Shown here: one piece after another, positions 8,775 through 17,094 of the stretch
How positions within the stretch are numbered: position 1 is the stretch's first letter
Layout of the letters: the number at the start of each line of letters is the position of its first letter
Origin: Planktosalinus sp963975935
Lineage (GTDB): Bacteria > Bacteroidota > Bacteroidia > Flavobacteriales > Flavobacteriaceae
Assembly (NCBI GenBank): GCA_963975935.1
Contig: CAXBIQ010000004.1
Location: forward strand, 124,001 to 188,000
Reading direction: 5' to 3'
Length of the DNA stretch: 64,000 bases
Notes under the pieces: generated by a model
Database searches by the model: none
Told to the model about the DNA's origin: nothing
The model's input: the letters and a program-made list of their open reading frames with translations, nothing else
Program-made: the position numbers and the translations under genes

Positions 8775-8902
8775 TTTCATAAGAAAAGGTTTTTGTTGGT
8801 TGTTAATTTTCTTCAAGATAGTAAAAAATATTTTATATGTTAATTTTTTTAACATATTAAGAATATTCCAAGAAGAATTTCAATCGGGAATTGTAAAGAA
8901 GT

Positions 8903-9367
8903 TTAAGAAAAACCCTCCATAGCAACCAATGTACTTACCCAGATAATCACAGACGAAAAAAAGATCCCAATACTGTTGGCAAGAAAGGCTTGCTTGCGCT
9001 CAATTTTAAAAATATAGGCAGCAAGGGTTCCGGCATAAACCCCGGTTCCCGGCAAGGGTACCATCACAAAAATCATCAGTCCCCAAAAGCCATACTTTTG
9101 AATGCCTTTTTGTGCTCCCGTTTTTGCCCGCCGGGCAATAAAAACAGATGACTTTTTATAAAATCGCCATTTAAAAAAATACCTGTTTATAGACTCTAAA
9201 AAAAAGTTCATTAACGGGAAAACAAGAATATTGGCAATGACACAAAAAATAAAGGCGATATAAATATTGACATCGTTGACGACGGCATAAGGAATACCCA
9301 CCTTAGCCTCCCCAAAAGGGGAAATGCTAATCAACATCGAAATGATAAGGATTATAAAAGTTTCCAT
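8903..9367 (-). CDS. Small multi-drug export family membrane protein (PF06695-like)
   Basis: This 154-residue integral membrane protein has about four hydrophobic segments: residues 2-17, 31-57, 94-118 and 128-149. The motifs SPFGEAKVGIPYAV near the N-terminus and VPLPGTGVYAGTLAAYIF in the third segment are those of the 'putative small multi-drug export protein' family, which is related in topology to VTT/DedA proteins. Despite the family name, drug transport has not been shown for most members, and I would read it as an uncharacterised transporter-like protein. It stands alone between the metalloprotease and the S9 peptidase gene on the opposite strand. Confidence 0.75.
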   Translation of the reverse strand: METFIILIISMLISISPFGEAKVGIPYAVVNDVNIYIAFIFCVIANILVFPLMNFFLESINRYFFKWRFYKKSSVFIARRAKTGAQKGIQKYGFWGLMIFVMVPLPGTGVYAGTLAAYIFKIERKQAFLANSIGIFFSSVIIWVSTLVAMEGFS

Positions 9368-9574
9368 TTGAAAATGCGAAACTAATCCAATTCATCACAA
9401 TTTTTTACTACTCAAATGCTAAATTTTAGATAAATATTTTAAATTGTTTTTCTCAGCTAACCCTCCCTATGGGACATACCAAGTATAAATTACTCTTATA
9501 CTAATAAACCAACAATCATTTTATTTTTTACTATTTTTAGGGAAAATATACATCCATTCAAATTCAATAATTTT

Positions 9575-11998
9575 ATGCGTTTAAAAAATCTATTTTTCCT
9601 CATTGTTTTTTTTATATCTCTCGGCACCTATGCCCAAATTGATATTAATTACCAAAAGCCCCACGAAGACATCCTCTCACTTGCTGATGCCACCTTACCC
9701 CCCATCATGAGCATCAATCACGATGGCACCAAAGCTATTTTGCTGTACCGCGATCAATACAAATCGATTGATGAGCTTTCAGAAAAGGAAATGAGATTGG
9801 GCGGTCTCAGAATCAACCCCGTCACAAACAGCTCCAGCAGGGCACGATATTATACCAAGGTGAGCATCTTTGACCCGGCCTCCAAAAAAGAAATACCCAT
9901 CTCGGGAATGCCCGAAAATGTAAAAATCGGAAACCTAAGCTGGTCCAATGCACAAAACCATATCGCCTTTACCGTGACCTCAAATACAGGGCTCTCCTTA
10001 TGGGTTATTGATTACAATGAGCAAACAGCTGTAAAACTTACTGATGCCAACTTAAACGCAAACATGGGCAACCCGGCTTCCTGGCTGGCAGATGATTCCG
10101 GCTTTTTGTTAACGGTGTTGCCGGCCGACAGGAAAGCACTTATTGATACAGAAAGTGCCGTGCCCACGGGACCCATTATTTCCGTTAATGATGCCGGACA
10201 AAAAGCACAAAACAGGACCTATCAGGATTTATTGAAAAACACCAGTGATGAAGAAAATTTTGAAACGCTTGCCCGCTCAGAAATCTGGAAAGTTTCCCTT
10301 AACGGAAACAAATCAAAATGGAAAGAGGCCGCCCTCTACCGAAACATCTCCCCTTCCCCGGACGGCAATTACTTCCTCATTTCCGAAATAAAAAGGCCTT
10401 TTTCCTACATCGTGCCTTATTACCGTTTTCCTACTTCCTATAATGTCTATGACAAACAAGGAAACCTGATAAAAACCATTGTTGATGTTCCTTTAATTGA
10501 AGAACTCCCGCAGGGGTTTATGGCAGTGCAAACAGGCCCCAGAAGCATTTCATGGCGCGATGACCACGCCGCGACACTCGTTTGGGCAGAAGCTTTGGAC
10601 GGAGGAGACCCTGAAAAGGAAGTTGACTTTCGTGACAAAGTAATGCAATTGCAAGCTCCTTTTAATGCTAATCCTTCAGAATTGATAAAAACAAAGTTGC
10701 GCTATTCGGGTATTGAATGGGGGGATGCAAACACCGCCCTGGTAAACAATTACTGGTGGAACACGAGAACCACACGTTCTGAATTTTTCAACCCTTCAAA
10801 ACCTTCACAAAAACCAACCTTGTTTATAGAACGCAACTATCAAGACCGCTACAGTGACCCGGGAAGTTTTGTCACCACAAAAAACCAATATGGCAGAAAT
10901 GTCCTGGAAATTAAAAAAGGCAACTTGTTTCTTCTGGGCGATGGCTATTCCGAAGAAGGAAAATTACCCTTTGTAGATACATACAACTTACGCGAAAACA
11001 AAACAGAGCGCCTCTACCATGCTGAAAAAGGGGAAATGCTGGAAAGCCTTACACGAATGATCGATCCCGAAAATGGAATTGTTCTTACCCGTCTGGAAAG
11101 CAGCAATCAATTCCCGAACTACTACCTGAGAAACATCAACACCGGCGAACTCACCAAACTTTCAGATTTTGAAAACCCGTTTAAAGCCCTTCAGGATATT
11201 CACAAAGAAGTCATCACTTATAAAAGGGAAGACGGTCTGGAACTTTCGGCAACCTTGTATTTGCCGGTGGGCTATGATAAAGCCCAAAAAGAAAAAATGC
11301 CCATGTTGATGTGGGCTTACCCGCGTGAATTTAAAGATGCCGCCAGTGCTGCACAGGTTACCTCGAGCAGCAATGAATTCACCTATCCATATTACGGCTC
11401 ACCCTTATATTGGGTAAACCGTGGCTATGTTGTTTTGGATGATGCGGCATTTCCCATTATTGGTGAAGGCGAAGAAGAACCCAATGATACCTTTAAAGAA
11501 CAATTGGTCGCCAATGCAAAAGCAGCTATAGACGCTGTGGACCAACTGGGTTATATTGACAGAAACCGTGTAGCCGTGGGTGGACACAGTTATGGGGCCT
11601 TTATGACCGCAAACCTCTTGTCGCACTCAAATTTATTTGCGGCCGGCATCGCCAGAAGCGGTGCTTACAACAGGACGTTGACGCCTTTTGGTTTTCAGGC
11701 TGAAGAACGCAACTATTGGGAAGCTCCGGAGATTTATTATGAAATGTCCCCCTTTATGCACGCTGAAAAGATGAAAACACCTATGCTGTTGATTCACGGG
11801 GAAGCTGATAATAACTCTGGTACTTACCCCATGCAAAGTGAGCGCTATTTCAACGCGCTAAAAGGCCTTGGGGCTCCGGTAAGGCTCGTGATGCTTCCCA
11901 AAGAAAGTCACGGCTATGCTGCACGCGAAAGCATTATGCATATGCTGTGGGAGCAAGACCAATGGCTTGAAAAATATGTAAAAAATAAAGGAAAATAA
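9575..11998 (+). CDS. Prolyl-oligopeptidase family serine peptidase (S9, glutamyl endopeptidase-like)
   Basis: This exported 807-residue S9 peptidase has a signal peptide (FFLIVFFISLGTYAQ), a long beta-propeller region and a C-terminal alpha/beta-hydrolase domain. The catalytic triad can be read as Ser672 in GGHSYGAF, Asp745 in HGEADNNSG and His779 in ESHGYAAR. The propeller segments (LPPIMSINHDG, ITYKREDGLELSATLYLP) resemble the S9D group that includes plant glutamyl endopeptidase CGEP, so Glu-specific cleavage is possible but inferred. There is no T9SS domain, so the enzyme is probably periplasmic. The gene is monocistronic and ends at a strong hairpin. Confidence 0.9.
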   Translation: MRLKNLFFLIVFFISLGTYAQIDINYQKPHEDILSLADATLPPIMSINHDGTKAILLYRDQYKSIDELSEKEMRLGGLRINPVTNSSSRARYYTKVSIFDPASKKEIPISGMPENVKIGNLSWSNAQNHIAFTVTSNTGLSLWVIDYNEQTAVKLTDANLNANMGNPASWLADDSGFLLTVLPADRKALIDTESAVPTGPIISVNDAGQKAQNRTYQDLLKNTSDEENFETLARSEIWKVSLNGNKSKWKEAALYRNISPSPDGNYFLISEIKRPFSYIVPYYRFPTSYNVYDKQGNLIKTIVDVPLIEELPQGFMAVQTGPRSISWRDDHAATLVWAEALDGGDPEKEVDFRDKVMQLQAPFNANPSELIKTKLRYSGIEWGDANTALVNNYWWNTRTTRSEFFNPSKPSQKPTLFIERNYQDRYSDPGSFVTTKNQYGRNVLEIKKGNLFLLGDGYSEEGKLPFVDTYNLRENKTERLYHAEKGEMLESLTRMIDPENGIVLTRLESSNQFPNYYLRNINTGELTKLSDFENPFKALQDIHKEVITYKREDGLELSATLYLPVGYDKAQKEKMPMLMWAYPREFKDAASAAQVTSSSNEFTYPYYGSPLYWVNRGYVVLDDAAFPIIGEGEEEPNDTFKEQLVANAKAAIDAVDQLGYIDRNRVAVGGHSYGAFMTANLLSHSNLFAAGIARSGAYNRTLTPFGFQAEERNYWEAPEIYYEMSPFMHAEKMKTPMLLIHGEADNNSGTYPMQSERYFNALKGLGAPVRLVMLPKESHGYAARESIMHMLWEQDQWLEKYVKNKGK

Positions 11999-12018
11999 AT
12001 TTTACAGAATAAAGCAAA

Positions 12019-12053
12019 AAAACCTCCCGTGTATTGCTACATCGGGAGGTTTT
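12019..12053. terminator. Bidirectional rho-independent terminator
   Basis: An 11-bp perfect stem (AAAACCTCCCG against CGGGAGGTTTT) with a 13-nt loop lies between the S9 peptidase gene and the converging T9SS gene. A and T runs on the two sides let it serve both strands. Confidence 0.85.
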
Positions 12054-12099
12054 AATTTATTCTAGAATCACTTATTTAAACTCTTGCCGGGTAATGGCA

Positions 12100-12771
12100 T
12101 TACTTCACCACCAGCTTCTTCACCACCCTCTTGCCTTCAACCTCCATGGCAATAAAATAAACCCCGCCTGCAAGTTCGCTTAAATCAAATCGTGGTGTGT
12201 TCACTTCCTGTGGCTCAAAAGTTTTAACCTCCTTGCCTTGAAGGTCATAAAGGGCCACGTTTTGCAAGCTGGCAAAAGGGCTTTCAATAAAAAACGCTTT
12301 TGCTGTTGGGTTGGGGTAAATGCTTATTTCTTTCTCAGGGTGGCCAAAATTAGGTACATTTAAAACTACCTCATCTTCCAGGGGAGCACTAAATGTAAGG
12401 GTTGCGCTGTCTGTCATATCTTCATTTAAATATTCACAAACTGGGGGAAAATTTGTGCCTTCATAATAAATTTCACAAATCAACGTATAGTTTTCAGGTA
12501 TAATTGGTAATACGATATCTCTTTCAGTAGTCACATAAGATACTCCAGTGGCAACATTCCCAAATACACATATTTTTAATGTTATTGTATTATTATCCAA
12601 ATCGTAAACTTCTTCTTCATAAAAGTGTCCATGATTATGAACTGTTGTAACAAGAACATTAATAGTACTTTCTTCAGATGTTGGCGAAATAACAAGTTCA
12701 GTTATATAAACTTGAGAGTAACCATCACTAATAATAAATGCAAAAAAAATGTATATAAGCTTTTTAATAAT
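12100..12771 (-). CDS. Short T9SS-sorted protein lacking an ATG start
   Basis: The frame is open from just after a TAA at 12783-12781 to the stop at 12100 and encodes a signal-like N-terminus (IIKKLIYIFFAFIISDGYSQ), about 110 residues of unassigned beta-rich sequence, and a type A T9SS domain (EISIYPNPTAKAFFIES ... GVYFIAMEVEG). No ATG precedes the signal peptide: the codon where one would be expected is CTA, and ATT (12771) is the first conceivable start. A TTG at 12600 exists but would delete the signal. Either a rare start is used or the gene has lost its start during rearrangement. Its last 60 residues are nearly identical to those of the three LRR paralogs next to it. Confidence 0.55.
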   Translation of the reverse strand: MIKKLIYIFFAFIISDGYSQVYITELVISPTSEESTINVLVTTVHNHGHFYEEEVYDLDNNTITLKICVFGNVATGVSYVTTERDIVLPIIPENYTLICEIYYEGTNFPPVCEYLNEDMTDSATLTFSAPLEDEVVLNVPNFGHPEKEISIYPNPTAKAFFIESPFASLQNVALYDLQGKEVKTFEPQEVNTPRFDLSELAGGVYFIAMEVEGKRVVKKLVVK

Positions 12772-12773
12772 TT

Positions 12774-12887
12774 TTAGTTTTTAATTAAGTTTTTAGTGTC
12801 CACAATCTCACCATTACATACCAAAGCAACGATATAATAGCCACTGCTGTATGATGAAACATCAAGAAAGGTGTTGTGGGATCGCTC
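12774..12887 (-). pseudogene. Orphan C-terminus of a T9SS-type protein
   Basis: Directly downstream of LRR copy B, 37 codons with no start encode RSHNTFLDVSSYSSGYYIVA, then LVCNGEIVDTKNLIKN and a stop. This is the end of a T9SS sorting domain of a different subtype from the LRR proteins. The frame is closed by a stop inside the LRR gene. It appears to be the remnant left when copy B was inserted into, or deleted part of, an older surface-protein gene. Confidence 0.5.
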
Positions 12888-13971
12888 ACCTTTTCACAAC
12901 CAGCTTCTTCACCATCTGCCTGCCTTCAACCTCCATCGCTATAAAATAAACCCCGCCGGGCAACTCACTCACATCAAACCGTGGTGTATCAACCTCCTCT
13001 TGCTCAAAAGTTTTAACCTGTTTGCCTTGAAGGTCATAAAGGGCAACATTTTGTATGGTGTGATAGGGGCTTGCAAGCACAAAAAAGGACGTTGCCGGAT
13101 TGGGAAAAACTCTAATATCCTGTTTTAAAACCGCATCGTTTACTGACAAAGCATCACAGGCTGCCTCTGTTTCAACAAAAGTAGTGGTGGCGTCTATATC
13201 GGGCCAGTTGGCAGTGCTGTATGCCGCATCGTCAACCAAGATACATTGCAAATCAGGATTGTTGGTGGCAATAAAGTCTGTAATAAGGGTATTGTTGCCA
13301 TTGCGTATATCCAGACTCGTTAATTGATTTGAATTCATCAACAATCTTTCTAAACTTGAATTTTGTGTTAAATCTAATTCTGTAATCAAATTATCATTGC
13401 CACCAAAACCAATCAAATTTACCAGTCCAGTTACATCTATATCATTAATAAGATTTTCATCTAAGACTAAATCAATCAAATTTTCATTTTCGCCAAGATT
13501 TATATCCGATATTTGATTTTGGTATGCCCATAAGTCCACTAATTGATGATTAGTAGATACATCTAGACTAGTTAAACTATTTTGGAAAATATAAGCAAGC
13601 TCTAGGGCTTCTGTACCATTGAAATTGATGTGTTCCAATTCAGGATTTAAAATACAAAAGATAGCCGCTAAATTTGTATTTTCACTTAAATTTAAACTAG
13701 TCAATTCGGTAAAACCAATGAATAATTCCTCTAAAGACACAAAATCTTCTATTCCCGTTAAATCGGCGAAATTAGGCTCCGGCTCGACAATTTCAAGTTG
13801 CGCAATGGTATTTATGTCACTTGTTAAAACCTGTCCATCCAGTACTTGCTCAGTATCAATACCTTCATTTATCAAAAACTGCTCAAAGCCGGGGTCAGGG
13901 ATTTGCGTGTATTGGGCATGAAGGAAACCCATCCCCATAAAGAAAATAACAATTATAAAAACCTTTTTCAT
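12886..13971 (-). CDS. LRR-containing T9SS cargo protein, copy B
   Basis: This protein is 361 residues, with a different signal peptide from copies A and C (VFIIVIFFMGMGFLHAQ), the same array of irregular leucine-rich repeats and the same T9SS type A sorting domain (RVFPNPATSFFVLASP ... KKLVVKR). Over residues about 95-190 it is almost identical at the DNA level to copy C, while the flanking parts differ more. It starts five bases after the stop of copy C, so the two are tandem and probably co-transcribed. Export to the cell surface is expected from the sorting domain; the binding partner is unknown. Confidence 0.88.
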   Translation of the reverse strand: MKKVFIIVIFFMGMGFLHAQYTQIPDPGFEQFLINEGIDTEQVLDGQVLTSDINTIAQLEIVEPEPNFADLTGIEDFVSLEELFIGFTELTSLNLSENTNLAAIFCILNPELEHINFNGTEALELAYIFQNSLTSLDVSTNHQLVDLWAYQNQISDINLGENENLIDLVLDENLINDIDVTGLVNLIGFGGNDNLITELDLTQNSSLERLLMNSNQLTSLDIRNGNNTLITDFIATNNPDLQCILVDDAAYSTANWPDIDATTTFVETEAACDALSVNDAVLKQDIRVFPNPATSFFVLASPYHTIQNVALYDLQGKQVKTFEQEEVDTPRFDVSELPGGVYFIAMEVEGRQMVKKLVVKR

Positions 13972-13976
13972 TCTTT

Positions 13977-15059
13977 CTAATGTTTCACAACCAGCTTCTT
14001 CACCACCCGCCTGCCTTCAACCTCGATGGTTATAAAATAAACCCCGCCGGGCAACTCACTCACATCAAACTGTGGTGTATCAACCTCCTGTGGTTCAAAA
14101 GTTTTAACCTGCTTGCCTTGAAGGTCATAAAGTACCACGTTTTCTATGGTGTGATTGGGGCTTGCAAGCACAAAAAAGGAGGTTGCAGGGTTGGGAAAAA
14201 CTTTAATATCGCGTGTTAAAACCACGTCATTTAGGGACAAGGCATCACAGGCTGCCTCTGTTTCAACAAAAGTAGTGGTGGCATCTATATCGGGCCAGTT
14301 GGCAGTGCTGTATGCCGCATCATCAACCAAGATACATTGCAAATCAGGATTATTGGTGGCAATAAAAATATTAATGAGGCTATTGTTGCCATTGCGTACA
14401 TCCAAACTCGTTAATTGATTTGAGTCAATAAATAGATTCTCTAAACTTGTATTTTGTGTTAAATCCAATTCAGTAAGTAAATTATCATTACAACCCAAGC
14501 CTATCAAATTTACAGCTCCAGTTACATCTATATCAATAATAAGATTTTCATCTAAGACTAAATCAATCAAATTTTCATTTTCGCCAAGATTTATATCCGA
14601 TATTTGATTTTGGTATGCCCATAAGTCCACTAATTGATGATTAGTAGATACATCTAGACTAGTTAAACTATTTTGGAAAATATAAGCAAGCTCTAGGGCT
14701 TCTGTACCATTGAAATTGATGTGTTCCAATTCAGGATTTAAAATACAAAAGATAGCCGATAAATTTGTATTCTCACTTAAATTTAAACTAGTCAATCCTG
14801 TAAGCCCGATTACTAAAAATTCCAATGATTCAAAATCCTCTATTCCCGTTAAATCTGTGATATTAGGCTCCGGCTCGAAAATCTCAAGTTGTACAATGGA
14901 ATTTATCTGACTTGTTAATACTTGTCCATCCAACACATCATCTAAACTCTCGTTAATCAAAAACTGCTCAAAGCCGGGGTCAGGTATTTGTGTGTATTGC
15001 CCTTGAAGCAAGCCAAAATTAAAACAACAAAATGCTATTAAATAAAACCTTTTCATCAT
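13977..15059 (-). CDS. LRR-containing T9SS cargo protein, copy C (mosaic of A and B)
   Basis: The signal peptide is identical to that of copy A, the middle repeats (roughly residues 95-190) match copy B, and the following repeats (NLIGLGCNDNLLTELDLTQN) match copy A again. The C-terminus is the common T9SS domain ending KKLVVKH. The ATG at 15059-15057 overlaps the stop of the truncated metalloprotease relic as TGATG, just as in copy A, so this gene still carries the upstream context of copy A. The mosaic pattern points to gene conversion after duplication. The function is probably surface adhesion or binding, inferred from the LRRs and T9SS. Confidence 0.88.
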   Translation of the reverse strand: MMKRFYLIAFCCFNFGLLQGQYTQIPDPGFEQFLINESLDDVLDGQVLTSQINSIVQLEIFEPEPNITDLTGIEDFESLEFLVIGLTGLTSLNLSENTNLSAIFCILNPELEHINFNGTEALELAYIFQNSLTSLDVSTNHQLVDLWAYQNQISDINLGENENLIDLVLDENLIIDIDVTGAVNLIGLGCNDNLLTELDLTQNTSLENLFIDSNQLTSLDVRNGNNSLINIFIATNNPDLQCILVDDAAYSTANWPDIDATTTFVETEAACDALSLNDVVLTRDIKVFPNPATSFFVLASPNHTIENVVLYDLQGKQVKTFEPQEVDTPQFDVSELPGGVYFITIEVEGRRVVKKLVVKH

Positions 15060-15199
15060 CAATCGTTTTTATAAACTGCCGTTTGTTCTTGGGTACCATC
15101 ACAAAAGTCTTTATTGATCACGTACAAGCCGCTGTCAAGATTGTCAATCAAATTAAAATACATTAATACCGCTATTAAATCACGCCCTGTGTATGTCAA
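15059..15199 (-). pseudogene. Internally deleted copy of the secreted metalloprotease
   Basis: The last 28 codons (DNLDSGLYVINKDFCDGTQE onward to a stop) are nearly identical to the end of the metalloprotease at 7354-8715. They are fused in frame to a short signal-like N-terminus (TYTGRDLIAVLMYFN) beginning at a TTG where the intact copy has its ATG. About 430 codons, including the zinc site, are missing. The sequence further upstream (about 15200-15290) is also recognisably homologous to that upstream of the intact protease. A 46-residue peptide could still be made, which may matter only because it keeps translation coupled to LRR copy C. Confidence 0.65.
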
Positions 15200-15694
15200 A
15201 AGAATGGGTTTTTGGTTGGTTATTTATTCTCTTCAAGATAGTAAAAATAGCTTATATGTTATTTTTTTTAACATTTAATACGCTATAGGATAAGACATCT
15301 ATTGTCAATTCAATAAGAATGGAAAGGATGCATTGCTTTACAAAAAAAGCGAAATAGCGCACGCTTCAACGCAATCTGCTTTGAAAGCTGTTACCGCTAG
15401 GGCAAGTCTATTTAACGTGCTGTTAAGTAAATAAATATACCGTATATATAGCATATTTATAGCGTATATATAGCGAATGTATAGCGTATGTATAACGTAT
15501 TTAAGATATAGCATAAATAGGAAAAATGTATTGTAATAATCCTGGAAAGCCATCAAAAGAGTATGTATGCATACGGCTTCGCACCTTGAAATCAATACAA
15601 AGCTATTTACACCACAAAGGATGAGTGATATATTTTACTTACTTGCTAGAAAATTTTTAAGAAAAATTAAGAAGATGTAGGGTGTAATATAGAT
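15200..15694. other. Non-coding spacer with duplicated promoter region and 11-bp tandem repeat
   Basis: No convincing gene is present. About 15200-15290 is homologous to 8781-8870 (shared CTTCAAGATAGTAAAAA), the presumed promoter region of the metalloprotease/LRR unit. The tandem repeat at 15442-15507 follows. An 85-codon open frame on the minus strand (15338-15595) is made largely from the repeat and is tyrosine- and isoleucine-rich, so I do not regard it as a gene. Confidence 0.6.
15442..15507. repeat. Degenerate 11-bp tandem repeat (about six units)
   Basis: Units read GTATATATAGC, ATATTTATAGC, GTATATATAGC, GAATGTATAGC, GTATGTATAAC and GTATTTAAGAT, each exactly 11 bp, so the spacing is about one helical turn. 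The tract is very AT-rich apart from the periodic GC step. It lies between the surface-protein duplication and the apbE 3' end. Its role is unknown; it could be a curved or easily melted segment, or a protein-binding array. Confidence 0.7.
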
Positions 15695-16696
15695 TTACAG
15701 TACTACCTTTTCAAACCCTTCTGTCATCCACTCTTGTAGGTTGCCTTCATCATCTGTGAAAATGATAAAGACATCGAGTTGTGAGTTGTTGTTCAGGAAG
15801 TTTTGGGTCTCTTCCAGTTCCATCACCATAAAAGAAGTGGCATAAGCGTCTGCAAGCATACAGTTTTCTGCCAGTACAGTAACACTTAACACATTGCTTT
15901 TTTGAGGCCATCCGGTTTCAGGATTGATGGTGTGTACAAATTTCTGTCCGGTTTCAGGGTCCTCAATAAATTTTCTGTAATTGCCCGAGCTAGCCATCGC
16001 CCGGTCTTCGAGTGTGATTACTTTAAATATTTCAATTCCGTCAGATACCGTGGGGTTATCGATTCCCACAGCCCAGGGCTCTTTTTTATCAGGGTTGACA
16101 CCTTTGGCAACCACTTCACCGCCCAACTCAATAAGAAAATTTGAAATGCCTTTTTCATCAAGTACTTTTGCCAAAAGATCTAAAGTATAGCCTTTTGCTA
16201 TGGCATTAAAATCCAGATAAACCTCTGGATATTGCTTTCTGATTTTATCATTGGAAGTAATTTCAACCCGTTCCATACCCACAAAATTCATCAGGCTGTC
16301 AACTTTTGTACTGTCAATATTTTTGAGGTTTGCTGTGGGTCCAAATCCATAGGCATTGACCAAAGACCCCACCGTGGGATCAAAGGCTCCCTTTGTTTTT
16401 GCCCAGATATCCTTCGAAGTTAAAAAAACTTCTTTGAACATTTCATCCACCACAACGGTGGTGTCTCCCTGATTGATTCTGGAGATATCTGATTTGGGCA
16501 TGTAGGTGGACATAGATTGATTTACCCGCTCAAAAACACGGTTAAATTCATCGTGAAAATCCTTTTTGCTTTCATACTGAATGTTATAAGTCGTGCCAAA
16601 AGCATCTCCGGTATTTTTTATAAGAAGGGTATTGGTCTCTTTATCCTGGCAGGATATAAACAACAGTGCTAAAAAAACAATCAGGACTTTTTTCAT
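15695..16696 (-). CDS. apbE: FAD:protein FMN transferase (ApbE lipoprotein)
   Basis: ApbE uses FAD to attach FMN covalently to threonine residues of target proteins such as NqrB and NqrC. The start at 16696 gives a lipoprotein signal ending FISC; a longer frame to 16798 would run through the upstream gene's end. Family motifs include DPTVGSLVNAYGFGP, DFNAIAKGYTLD, LIELGGEVVAKG, AMASSGNYRKF, HTINPETGWP and ADAYATSFMVM, the last two forming the metal and FAD site. Length is 334 residues, normal for the family. It closes an operon with an aminotransferase, murB and a 119-residue protein. Its likely substrates are encoded in the nqr operon 13 kb downstream. Confidence 0.94.
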   Translation of the reverse strand: MKKVLIVFLALLFISCQDKETNTLLIKNTGDAFGTTYNIQYESKKDFHDEFNRVFERVNQSMSTYMPKSDISRINQGDTTVVVDEMFKEVFLTSKDIWAKTKGAFDPTVGSLVNAYGFGPTANLKNIDSTKVDSLMNFVGMERVEITSNDKIRKQYPEVYLDFNAIAKGYTLDLLAKVLDEKGISNFLIELGGEVVAKGVNPDKKEPWAVGIDNPTVSDGIEIFKVITLEDRAMASSGNYRKFIEDPETGQKFVHTINPETGWPQKSNVLSVTVLAENCMLADAYATSFMVMELEETQNFLNNNSQLDVFIIFTDDEGNLQEWMTEGFEKVVL

Positions 16697-16721
16697 TCTT
16701 TTTCTTTTAGGTAAAAACTTT

Positions 16722-17081
16722 TTAAATTTCTTGCAATCCATTATAAATAACGGTGTATTCCTCATCTTTAACGATGGCTTCTTTATAATCGTCTCCACGG
16801 CCCAAACCTACTCTGGCAAAATAGGTTTTGGCTTCAAACTTCTCGGCGTGATCCTTCATTTTTTTCATCAGCTTCTTGTCAAATTCCTGTACAGCATCAG
16901 GATAGGTAACAGCCCGCACCACTACAAAATGCAGTATCTTTTCTTTTAAAACTACAAACTGCGGGTCTTTTTTAAATTTTGAGTTTACAGCCAAAAATTC
17001 AAACCCTTGTTCTTCAAGGTCTTTTCCCACAATATTCATAGCGAGATTGTGCAATTCCTGTTCGGTGAGTGTATTTGCCAT
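16722..17081 (-). CDS. Conserved hypothetical protein upstream of apbE
   Basis: This is a soluble 119-residue protein with no signal or membrane segment, rich in charged residues. It begins MANTLTEQELHNLAMNIVGK and has a conserved-looking core around KKDPQFVVLKEKILHFVVVR and a C-terminal YTVIYNGLQEI. I recognise the pattern as one often found beside apbE in Flavobacteriia but cannot assign a fold or activity with confidence. It lies 25 bp ahead of apbE and 13 bp after murB, so it is surely co-transcribed. A role in flavinylation or NQR function is only suggested by position. Confidence 0.75.
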   Translation of the reverse strand: MANTLTEQELHNLAMNIVGKDLEEQGFEFLAVNSKFKKDPQFVVLKEKILHFVVVRAVTYPDAVQEFDKKLMKKMKDHAEKFEAKTYFARVGLGRGDDYKEAIVKDEEYTVIYNGLQEI

Positions 17082-17094
17082 AAGATTACAGCGT

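Noticed and set aside
15338..15595. 85-codon minus-strand open frame in the apbE-LRR spacer
   Set aside because: Most of it is the 11-bp tandem repeat read as Tyr/Ile/Leu-rich peptide; it has no recognisable domain and the surrounding sequence looks non-coding.
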